From Diphasiastrum complanatum (taxonomy: Eukaryota; Streptophyta; Lycopodiopsida; Lycopodiales; Lycopodiaceae), in assembly GCA_029204225.1 (NCBI GenBank), contig CM055100.1, positions 2,849,374 to 2,913,373 of the forward strand: a stretch of DNA of 64,000 nt, read 5' to 3'. The translations under genes were made by a program, and so were the position numbers. How positions within the stretch are numbered: the first letter of the stretch is position 1; each line of letters begins with the position of its first letter. This document shows, one piece after another, positions 36,801 through 48,800 of this stretch. The notes below the pieces were generated by a model. That model ran no database searches. It was given only the letters and a program-made list of their open reading frames with translations, and was not told where the DNA came from.

Positions 36801-39800
36801 AGCTGACCCAGTGTGAATCTAAGGGCACAGGATAATCCAGAATCTAAATAGCGTGGTAGAACTAGGGTCCCCACGTCATCCATCTCCAAGAAATGAGTCC
36901 TATAATTGTCAGGTTTAACCCCTAATTGGCCCTGCCATGTGCAACGAAGTTATGCTCTGTAGAGGAAACGTCTGATATAATCGTGAGTACCCGATGGGAG
37001 GTCCGTGATAGATATGCCAAAAGTATAGACGTGATGCCTGTGAGAACCATGACAAGTGATATCCTAGACTGTGAAGATGCTGAGATGATATAAGTGCCAC
37101 CTGTGGATGTCTCTGTGCATCAGTGGGAAGCAGATTGAGACATTGTATATATGTTATGAGACGGAAGATGGCATCAAGCTGTAGAGGTGGAACTGCAAAC
37201 TCTGCTAGGATAGTCTGGTGCGAGACCAAGAGCTCGTATCATTCGTGATAGCATAAGGACCTAGAGGCGTGAGATACTAGCCCAATTCGCAGAGGTGAGC
37301 CCTGGGCACCATGCCTCTGCAGCATACAATGCAGTGGGGGAGACAAAGGTATCGAATAATCGACACTGACTCAGGGCGTCCTGAATAAATCTCTGAAAGC
37401 AAATACGCTCAAGCTGGACCAAGGAGGCATGTCCCTTCCCAAGTCTGGCTGTAGCTGCATGTCTCATACCAAACATAGGACCAGTGAAAAGAACCCCAAG
37501 ATAGGTGTAGGATGACACAATCTCCAACGGCTGTCCATCTAGAAAAAGCTCATGTCACTACATGAAAGCCCTAGAAGTGTTGAAGATCATAACTTTGGTC
37601 TTCTCAATGTTAATCTGCAAACCCCATCTAGTGCAGAAACCATGAAGACAGTCCAACTGTCTCTGTAATCCCTCTCTAATCGAAGATACTAAAGCAACAT
37701 CATATGCATATAGGAGAATGGCAATCAAAATATCTCCAAGTCGGCAACCTGTACCACCACTCTGCTCAATCACTCTCTCAAGCTCATCAATATATAGTCC
37801 AAATAATGTAGGTGAAAGGGAGCAACCATGTTTCAGTTAAGAAACACAGTTTAAACACCCGACCTGATATAGAGTAAGCCCCTCCTAGCCCAGTGTGAGG
37901 ACTGATAGCATGCAACTGCCAAGTGTCGGCCACGTGTCACTGACGTGGCCGACTGCACGTCGAGACCCAACTGGGGGCCCTATCCTGCTGACAGGGTCCC
38001 TAGGCTGTGTTAGGCATGCCATGGCTATGGACTGTGCTGGGGCACACTACTCACACTGTCTTGCCCTGTTGGTTGTGTACACTGGACATGACCCTGACTG
38101 TGGTATTTGACCTATCTGTGTTCTCTAGGGTTCGGCACTGGTCACGAGCTGGTAACACTCCCTCCCCCTTAAGAACCGTCTTGGTCCTCTAAGACAAAGT
38201 CTGGAAAAATCTTGCAAAGGACGCTGCCTCTTTCCCAAGTGGCATTCTCAACAGGCTGATCATTCCACTTAACCAGATATTCTCGGTATAGAGTATGACG
38301 AGTCTGCGTCTCTCTACTATCAAGAATCTCCTCTGGTTCATGTGGAGGTTGTTGAGGATCCAATGGGAGAACTAGAACACTGTCCCCTACCAGATTGTAT
38401 GATCCGGTTAAGACTTTTCGTAACTGACTTACATGAAAGATTGGAAAAACCTTACTGTTGTGAGGGAGTTCTAGTTCATAGGTGACCTCGCCTAGTCTCC
38501 TACTGATGGTAAAGGGACCACAATACCTTGGAGACAACTTAGTACACACTCCTGATTTGAGGGTTTTAGAGTCAACTGGGACTCTCAAGTAGACTTTCTC
38601 ACCAGTGGAGAACTGCACATCCCGTCTGTGTGGATCTGCATAATGCCTGGCTCGATCCTGGGACTGTCTAATGCTACGCTTAGCATGTTCTATCATCTGG
38701 TTTAGGTCCTCTAAAAAGTTTCTGGCTGCTTCAACTTTTTCTTGTTTAAACCCTACAGCTGTGGGTGAGCGTGGCTTAAAACCGTACATCAGCATAAATG
38801 GGCTGTATCCCGTAGCTGAATGTTTGGTACTGTTGTAAGCAAACTCTAATATCGAGAGATACTCCTCCCAATTAGTCTGCTTCTTGCTGACGTATGCACG
38901 AAGCATATCCTCCAGCACTTGATCTACCCTTTCTGTCTGACCGTCCGTCTGTGGATGGTCGGTGGTACTCATATTAAGTTTCGTATGGAGATGATGGAAT
39001 ACTGCCCTCCAAAAATTTCCAGTAAACTTACTGTCCCGGTTGCTGACTATGCCGGAAGGTAGACCGTACAATTTAAATAGCCTGTCTACAAACAACCTCG
39101 CTAACTCTGGAGCTCTAACGGTTGTTTTGGTCGGAATAAAATGAGCCATTTTGGTCAGACGGTCAACTGTGACCCATATAGCGTCATTACCCTTTTGGGT
39201 TTTAGGCAGGCCTACTATAAAATCCATGGAGATACTCTCCCATTTACCAGCTGGTATTTCTAAGGCATGCAAAAACCCTCCTGCCTTTAAACGCTCTGCT
39301 TTATTTACCTGACATTTCTGGCAACTGTTTACATACTGGTGGACGTCCTTTTTCATACTGGGCCAGAAAAATTGCCTACGAAGAAGCTCATAGGTCTTCT
39401 GTATGCCTGGGTGTTCCGCACTAGGATTGTCATGACATTCATATAGGACCTGCTGCCTATAATCCTCTGAATTGGGGACACATACTCTATCTCTATAGAG
39501 CAAGTACTCATCCTGAATGGAATATTGTTTCCATTTGAATCCTTGAGTCAACTGACCCTCAACCACTGGGGTTTGCTTGGGTAATACAGGCTCACAATCC
39601 TCAACGTCATCTGACGACGTATACTCGAACTCATCATCATCCTCAACGGAAGCTGCCGTATTCTTGGATGAACTGGCACCAGCCCCGGGAACTGGTTCTG
39701 GAGTCTGTAACTGTCTGCTCTGGACTGAGTTCCAGATAGTAGAGAAGAATGCATCATGCTGGCATTTCCCTCTCAAGGACTCGAGTAACTCATTACGAGT

Positions 39801-42800
39801 CTGAGTAAAACTCAGTTCGTTTATCATAGGCATTCTGCTAAGGGCATCTGCTACTGTATTGAATTTTCCACGTCTATATCTGATAGACATGTCAAACTCT
39901 TGCATCAACTCTGCCCAACGAGCTTTCCAACCTCTAAGCTCAGGTTGATTGCAAAGGTATCTGAGACTCTCATGGTCTGTCAGGACCTCAAAGTTGGCAC
40001 CATACAAATAATGCCTCCAAGTCTTAAGGGCATGGACTATAGAAAAGAGTTCCTTTTCATAGGCACTGTACCTAGTCTGAGCTGGCTCGAGTTTTTTACT
40101 CTCGAACGCAACCGGTCGTCCGCCCTGAGTTAGTACAGCACCTACTGCAAAGTCGCTAGCATCTGTTTCGACCACAAATAGCTGATTGGGGTCAACGACC
40201 TTTAAAACTGGTGCTGTAGCTAAGGCTGTTTTGAGAGCATCAAAGCTCTCCTGCTGTGCGGACTCCCAAATGAACTCCTTTCCCTTCCCCTTAAGGAGAT
40301 TTGTCATAGGGACTGCTATCTGAGCATATTCCTTGACGAATCGTCTGTAATATCCCGCCAGACCAAGAAAGATTTGAAGTTCCAAAATATTCTGAGGTCT
40401 CAGCCAACTGAGTATGGCTTTAACCTTATTTCGGTCCATCTTAATCCCATCTGAAGAGATAATGTGACCCAAATATGCTACTTCTTCAACGAAGAATTCA
40501 CACTTGGATTGTTTAGCATAGAGCTTATGCTTTCTAAGCAGTCGAAACACCTTTCTGAGGTGTTTTAGATGCTCCTTCCTCGTTTTGCTGTAAACGAGGA
40601 TGTCATCTAAAAATACGACTACAAACTTACCCAAGTCTGGTCTGAGAACACTGTTCATCAAGGTCATAAAGGTAGCTGGAGCATTTGTGAGCCCAAATGG
40701 CATCACCTTAAACTCATAATGACCGTGACGAGTCCTAAAAGCTGTTTTCGAGACATCTTCCGATTTTATACGGACTTGATGATATCCCGATCTGAGGTCT
40801 ATTTTACTGAAAAACTTAGCCCCGTCGAGTTGATCAAACAACTCGTCTGCCCGAGGCATAGGGTATTTATTCTTAATTGTGACTTTATTGAGGGCTCTGT
40901 AATCTACGCAAAGACGCATAGACCCCTCTTTCTTTTTCACCAATAGGACTGGTGAGGCCCATGGTGAACTACTAGTCTGAATTTGGCCTTTCCCAAGATA
41001 GTCTGTTAACTGCCTAGTTATTTCTTCATCCTCTGTTCGGCTGACCCGATACGGAGGTTTAGAAACAGGTACTGTACCTGGTACTAGGTTTATTACATGA
41101 TCTACCTCTCTGCTAGGTGGTAAACCATGTGGCAAATCTTCAGGAAAAACATCTTTAAATTTAGACAATAAAGTTTCTAATTTACTGATTTTCTGTTGAA
41201 TAGAACTGGAAATAGAAACTTCAGGAATAAACTGAAAGTCACATAAGAATACATGATGGTCTTCGTCTCCGATTAGCTGACAGAGCTCTGAACTGCAGAC
41301 CATAGGGTTGTTGGGAACATCATGCTCCCCATGCAACTGGATCTCTCGGCCTTTATGCTGAAAGCTGAGGGTGTTTTCCTGATAGTTTCTGTGGAGGGAA
41401 GGTCCTAAACTGTAGAGCCAATCTCTCCCGAGAACAATGTCTGTTCAATCCAGGTGCATTATCTGAAAGTTTATTTCATCTTGGTACCCCTGAATACCAA
41501 GATTTAACTTACTTACCATAGTTTCCCATATTTTTTTTATCTTCACCCTTAGCTAATGAAACTATGTACCTATGCTGACTAGGTACTTCTGGTAGTTTAA
41601 GCTTTTTAACCAGGGTGTGGTTGATGAAATTATGGGTTGCCCCATCATCAACCATGACTCTTACTGACTGGTTACCAACTTTCCCATGCATACGTACTAG
41701 GTCATGCGGCCCAAAACTGAAAGGTCTCGCTAGCATTGCAGAGGTCAGCTGGCAACAGTGTTCATGATCTTCATGATACACTTTGATCTCGGAAACTGCC
41801 GAGTCACTGGGGAAACATACAGTCTGAACAAGATGAACTTGTTTTTTATCTTTCTTATCTTTTTTTGTAAAAGGCCCCTTGGGACACTGTCTGACTGTGT
41901 GTCCCTTGCCCATACACACAAAGCACAAACGTTCTTGTTTGGCTTTCTCAAAATCATTTGGTTTTAAGGGCTGTATGAGTGAAGGGCGTTTCTGAGGAGC
42001 TTCACCTTTAAATTTATCTTCTTTCTTTCTTTTTAAAAATTTCTTTTTAAATTGAAAGTCTTTCTGAGAAGGCTGCTCAGAAAGTGGCTGTTGTCTCGCC
42101 CTCTTCCTACCCACTGAATCATCATAGATTTGAGCATATCTGAGAGCTTGCTCAAGGGTAGTAGGCGAGTTTCTCTAGACCTCTACTTTATATTCATCTT
42201 TGAGGCCAAGGACAAATCCCCTGATTTTCTGATAGTCATCCATATTTTTAATCTTTAAAATTGCTTCTCGATACTGCGAGATATATTGGATGAGAAACTT
42301 GTCCATTACTGTTCTTTCCCAGGCTTCCCAGGCTCTATCAAGTTCATTCTCTGGTAGAAATTCTCTTAGGAAAGCTTCTTCAAAAGCTTTCCATGACCGG
42401 GGAGTCTGCCCAGTCTCCTGGAGATTTAACCACCACTTATAGGCCATAGGTTCTAAGGAAAGACTGGCCTCAATAGCTTGCAAATGGTCAGGGGTCTGTT
42501 TAAGAGCATGAATGTTCTTCCATTTGTTAAGGAAGGTTTGTAGAATATCTGCATTTCTATCCTTCTCTTCCCCATTAAAAGTAGGAAGTTATAAGTCTTT
42601 AAAAACACTGGGGTGAGACCGTGAAGTCTCACCCGAAACTGATGGAAGTGGAGAAGGGGATAACTGAGAAGTGGAGGGAAGGCTTCCTTTCGCGGAACTC
42701 AAACTCAAGTTTTTGAGTTCAGCGAACGAGTCGTCCACACTAGACTTGAAATTGGCTAATGCCAACTTCAGTTCATCCACTTCTTTTACCAATTGGAGGA

Positions 42801-45800
42801 ACTGCTCCTTGGTAACCAGTTCGTCGAGTTCTTCGGCGAACTGTTCCTGTTCTTCTACTTCCATGGGTTCCTTCCCTTTTCTGTAAGCCAAGGCTTCTGT
42901 TTCAAGTTCGTCGAAGCCTCTCTCCGGGGGTTGATCAGGTCCCTGAGGAGTGGTCATCTTCGGAACTGAAAGAGAGCTACCTTAACTTCTGAAGGAAAAA
43001 AAGTCTAAAAGACTAATTTACAACTGTACAAGGAGGGAAAGAAAACTTAGCTCTTTCTGAGAACTATACTTCCATAGAGAGAATCAAGAAAAGCCCTTTC
43101 AGCTCTTCTTCAGCTGCTTCCAGACCTGTGATTCTGAAATTTTTTTGCTATCCCCCCTTGCTGATCTGACAGCTCCAGTATTGGTACCAAAAAACCAGAT
43201 TCAAAACCCAAATCCACTTGCAAATCCTGGAATTGGTGATGGTACCCTGCTCGCTGATCTGTGGCAGCCCTGAAATTTCCCAAAAGTCGAGTAAAATCTA
43301 GAAAGGGTGCAACAAAAATCCGGAACAAACTAGTTCCTACCCTCTCTGGCTGGGAAGCAACCTAACTAGCCCAATTTCTTCTGATTTGGGGCCCAAAAAG
43401 TGTTCCAAATTCTGATTTTTCCTCAGCTCTGGGAGCGCTGAACCTATGCCAACCTTTCTGCTCTGGAAACGTTGAGAACTTGCTAGAATTTCACTCGAAA
43501 ATCAGGATTGAAGCCTGATCTGGCAGCGCTGGACCTGCACCTCTATTTTGCCTCAAATCCCAGGTAGAAAACAGAAGTTTTCACCACGATTTTCTGATAT
43601 CCTCCTGATTTTCCAGCGCTGACCCTGCTTTGTAGATTTCTGAAAACTTGAAGAAGTTCTGAGCAATCTAGCTACTTTCTCCACTGCTGAAAACTAACTT
43701 CCCTAGGATGGAGATGGCTCTGATACCAGTGTAATAGATCCTAACACCACAGTAGGGCAAACACTAACTGATCCACCCAACCTTGCCTACTCCCTGATAT
43801 AGAGTAAGCCCCTCCTAGCCCAGTGTGAGGACTGATAGCATGCAACTGCCAAGTGTCGGCCACGTGTCACTGACGTGGCCGATTGCACGTCGAGACCCAA
43901 CTGGGGGCCCTATCCTGCTGACAGGGTCCCTAGGCTGTGTTAGGCCCGCCATGGCTATGGACTGTGCTGGGGCACACTACTCACACCTTGCCCTGTTGGT
44001 CGTGTACGCTGGACACGACCCTGACTGTGGTATTTGACCTATCTGTGTTCTCTAGGGTTCGGCACTGGTCACGAGCTCGTAACAGTAGTCCACTTAGCCA
44101 CTAGAGCAGATGTCTCTTCATAGTCAATTCCTTTGCTTTGCTCATAACCCTTCACTATTAGGCGTGCCTTATGCTTTGCTATCGTGCCATCCGCGTGAAA
44201 CTTTGTTCTAAACACCCATTTATTGTCAATGGGTTTCTTTCCGAGTGGTAGATCAACCAACTCCCATGTATCATGCTTGTGGATGGATTCCATCTCCTCT
44301 TCCATTGCCTTTTGCCACTCTTTGTGATCTTTTGCCTCATCAAAGGTTGATGGCTCTCGACACTTCAAAATGTCACTCATTAGGTCATAGTTCACATGAT
44401 AACGATCGGGAGACGTCATTTCCCGCGTTGATCTTCTCACTTCTCCTTGTGTGCTAGATCCTGGTTAATTTAGCTTTGCGTCCTTCATGATCTTCTCATA
44501 CCATTTTGGTATCTTAGATTCAGGTGATACACTATGTGAAGTGTATGTATCCCAAGAAGTGTCCAAGTAATGTCTCTTACTTCCAACCGGTTTCTCCTTT
44601 ATTGCTCCTATTGGCAAGTACCTCCCCCTAGGCTCTTGAATAGGTGGCGTCCTTTCATACTCGCCCTTTTGACTCTCATCTTCACGTGCATCATCTTGTG
44701 GAGCGTCTTCTTCATCTTCTTCTTCTAAAATTGTGGGAAGTCTTTTGATGCTTTCACCACTTGCATGGTCTTCATCTTCATACCTATGCGTCTCATCAAA
44801 GATCACATCTTTGCTAATGTGAATCTTGTTCATTACAGGATCAAAACACCTGTATGCCTTCGTCCTCTCGTCATAACCGACGAATATTTACTTGATTGCT
44901 TTGGCATCAAGTTTCTTTCGCTCCTCCTTTGGCACATGTACATAGGCCTTACATCCAATGACACGAAACTTGTCGATTTTTGGCTTTATTCCTGTAAATG
45001 CTTCTTCGGGAGTCACATTTGGAACCGCAATTGTAGGGCTTCTGTTTTGCAAGAATGTTGCGCACTGCACGCTTCTGACCAAAGTGAATCGGTCAAGCCC
45101 ATTTGCTTCATCATGGAGCGTGCACTCTCCATAATAGTCCTGTTTTTCCTTTCAGCTACACCATTACTATGCGGCATGTGTGACTGTGTAAATTGTCTTT
45201 TGATGCCGTGTTCCTTGCAAAAGTCTTCAAAATCATCAGATTTGTATTCACCCCCTCTATCAGATCTTAGCACTTTGATGCGTGCATCCAGTTGGTTCTC
45301 TACCAAAGTCTTGAACTCCTTGAAGCGAGCAAAAGCGTCGGATTTCTTCTTCAAGAAATAAATCCATGTCCTCCTAGAGTAATCATCTATGAAAGTCATA
45401 AAATAATATGCTTTCCCCAACGACATGGTCTTCATTGGGCCGCACAAGTCGCTGTGAATGAGTTCCAGCGGTTTCTTAGCTCTTGCAGCTCCACCTTTCT
45501 TGAATGTCTCCCTGTGATGCTTTCCCATGACGCATCCTTCACATATTGCATGATGATCATCCTGCAATGTCGGTAACCCTATTACCATCTTCAGCTTCGC
45601 CATCAATCTCAAGCTCCCATAGTTCAAATGACCAAGTCTTCTATGCCACAACTCAGATTGAGATGTTGTTGAGATAGCCAAACCATATTCTCCTGGTTTT
45701 GCAGCATCCAATTTATAAAGGCCACAGTTACTATCTCTATAACCTTTCGCCACCACTTTATAATTGTGGTTCATATCCCTCATAAGGCATCCATCCTTGA

Positions 45801-48800
45801 CAAATTCAACCTTAAGATGTTGATTAGCCATTACTCCAACAGAAAGCAATCTCTTTTTGAGTCCAGGAACATAAAGCACATTAGGGATGTTCTTGATTTT
45901 ACCATCAGGAAACTGCACAGGTACATTGCCCACACCTTGTATTTGGCATTCCTCCCCATTGGCTTGAGTGACCTTATCCCCATCATGGATTGGTGAGAAT
46001 TTCTCAAACCAATCACGTTTCCCGGTCATATGCCTTGTGACGCATATGACTTGTCTCGTCATCTTCTCCATCATTTTCGGCAATGTTGCCTTGTTGAGTC
46101 ACTTTTCCCGCCTTTATGTCTGCTTTCTTCTTGTAACACTCGCGTGCCCAATGACCCGGTTTGTGGCAATAGTAACATTTGCCTTTCTTCTTCTTTTTCC
46201 CTTTTGATGACGACTCTCCCTCGTCATCATCCCCATCCTTTCTACTTGCCTTTAGCAAGCAAGGCTTGATCCTCCTGTGGGGTTTTCCTTGACTTCACCA
46301 CTTCGCGACGCTGCTCTTCTTGCAACATGATTCCGTGGAAGTCTTCAAAAGTAGGCAATCTCTCCCTCGAAGCAATGCCGCTCACAAACATCTGTAGCCC
46401 TTCCGAGACACCGCTCATTGTGGTATGTACCAATTCAACGTCCCTAATTGGTTCTCCAATTGCCACAAGTTGATCTCTCAGCTCCTTTATCCTGGTGAAG
46501 AAAGATCCCACTGATTCACTTTCTTCCATCCTTACTGCGTTCAATCTCAACTTCAAGAACATGGCCCGAGCTGGATTGCAAGTTTGAAATTGCATTCTAA
46601 GAGCTTCCCAAGCTCCCCTGGCCATCGTGGCATCACTTATATGAGTGATCACATGGTCTTTCACTGAAAGATTGATTAAGGACAATGCTCTTTGTGCCTT
46701 TTTAACAAAGGCCCTCATGTCACCTGCAGTGGTATTTGGCCGAACTTCAATATCGCCACAATCTCCAATAACTCTTTCTCCATCAAAATGCTCTTCATTT
46801 TGAATTTCCAGATGTTGTAGTTAGTGTATGTCGAAGCCAACCGTGATGTTAGAAATAAAAAAAAAAGACTTGCAATTTTTGGCTTACCAGGCCACCCGCC
46901 GCTCTTTCGCCAAATTGAAAGCCAAACTGGCATCGCTTTCCGAAATGCTTCTCGTCACCAACTCCCAACTACCTGCCCAGTGGAATGGTGAAATCACTTC
47001 TGGCGCGCTCCGAACACTTTCTCCGTGGCAATCACTCTGTTTTGGTGTACCGTACTTGTAGGTACACTCAGGGTGCCCTTCGTTTGAAGGCTATAGCCTT
47101 TCGTTTGGCCAAAATAGGCTAAAGGAGGTGAAAATAAGGGCAATTTGGGTTTTTGAATTGTTTCTTCAGTGTGAAGAAACTTCACCTTTCACAAAACTTG
47201 GGACCCAACAATTTTTTCACTTTGAAAATTTTTAATGAAAAGAAGGGTGCCTTTGCCCTTCAGATCTTCAGGACCCTTTCAAAGCCCTTCTAAGGGTGAT
47301 CCACCATCCTGTGGCCCACGTTTCTCCCTGAGAACTTCATCTTGGCCATTGATTTTATTGGAGGCTTATCTAATGGTTGCTAACAATCTCGAGCGCCGAA
47401 GGTAGCTCTTCTAGACGCTAAACACCTCCACGCACTACGGCCTCTCTCCGATTCACCGCCCGTGAGCCTCCACGCGACCTCTCTCTCTCTCCACACGACC
47501 TCTCTCTCTCCACGGCTATGGAGCTTACACAGGGTTTTGGAAAAAGCCCACGGCCAACTTCTCAAGCTTTCCTCCAACTCTCCACGGCAGTCAGCGGCTG
47601 TCTACAGCTTGATCACTCTTGCTAAAACGCCCCTCTTCAAGCTTTTACAGCACTGAAAAACCTTGTAAATGGAGAAAGATCTTCAATTTTTCCTTCTGAA
47701 ACCCCAGCCATGAAAGAAGAAAGACTTCTTGAGCTATGCTCAGGTTTTCTTTGAGCCACTTTTTGCAGCCCTCTACTGCACTCAGGTCGCCCTACAGTTA
47801 GCCATCACCTGCTTCAAACAGATCTTCAATTGGCTTCAAATTGAATCCACAGTAGGCAGTCTTTCTACAGAGTTCTTTGCTTCCGTTTAGCTTCTCGTTT
47901 TAGCCTCTGAATCTTCTTACAGTTTCAAGCTATCCCACGAATCTCCACAGACTCGGTTTTGTGCTTCCTAGCCAACAAACCGTCGTAAATTCGCAGCTCT
48001 CTGTTCTTGTCCGGTGATTCTTGCCACCAAGGGCTCTGATACCAAGTTAAGAAACACAGTTTAAAAACCCGACCGGATCAATCACCACAGCACACCGTCA
48101 AGTACAACAAGACAAGACAACAGAATAGCTCACCTCAAACTGTATATTCAACTAATTAGCAAGTACAAAGATAAAGTTACTTAAAAGTACTCAAAGGGCT
48201 CGTAAAAGAAAGATGGCCCGATAGTTCTAGAACTGAGCACACGTGGTGCCGTCGAAATAAGAAAGCACTGTATAAGTCGATCATTGCTATTTTAACTGTT
48301 TCACCCCGATGGTGCTCCATATATGCTCTGAGAGGCCAGTGTCACCCCGAAAACATCAAGAACTCGCTCATAAAGTGCCATCACAGCTAGAACTATGTCA
48401 GTACAGAAGCCAAGATCACGTAGTCGCTGGATGAGAAGAAAGCGTGGAACAGAATCAAAGGCTTTCTTGTCAACAAAGCAACACCCTCTCCTATGCCTGG
48501 CCTCCTCAATGATAGCTCGAAGAGTGAAGACATGATCTGTGGTAGATTGGTGAGCACGAAAGCCAGCCTGGCCCAAGGCATGTAGTCTCCTAGTTTCAGC
48601 CTTAGAGCTGATCGTTGACTGAAGTATAATACCATAAAGCTTCGCTATGACATGGCCAATCATGATAGTACGGTAGTTACCAAGATTCATGGGGTCACCA
48701 TTTTTCTGGGTGGGATGGATGATATCAGTACACCAGGAGTGGGGGAAGCCCGAGACGACAGTCCGATTAAGCAGAGTGGCTAGAGTGGGTGAGAGTAGAT

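Larger units (their letters stand above)
37865..44084 (-). mobile_element. Ty3/gypsy chromovirus G3
   Basis: Minus strand: 5' LTR 43730-44084, primer site 43717-43728, gag-protease 42957-41509, pol 41336-38169, polypurine tract AAGGGGGAGGGAG, 3' LTR 37865-38157 truncated by 65 bp at its outer edge. No TSD: left flank CGACC, right flank GTAGT. The missing LTR edge and missing C5 3' half show a deletion across the left junction after insertion. Pol is one uninterrupted frame, so it is the best preserved element here. Confidence 0.94.
37835..48297 (-). mobile_element. Ty1/copia element C5, 3' half deleted, hosts G3
   Basis: Minus strand. 5' LTR 48045-48297, primer site 48031-48044, gag from about 46930, integrase and the start of RT to 44085. 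G3 follows, then only the last 30 bases of the 3' LTR (37835-37864). The rest of RT, RNase H and most of the 3' LTR are gone. The outer TSD GTTTC proves both ends belong to one insertion. LTR termini are AGTTAA...TTAACT. Confidence 0.92.

Noticed and set aside
37895-38192. 71-codon frames in both G3 LTRs
   Set aside because: They occur because the LTR is duplicated; the sequence is LTR promoter region.
44765-45361. 198-codon plus-strand frame opposite the C5 integrase
   Set aside because: Antisense shadow of the integrase coding strand; no independent signal.
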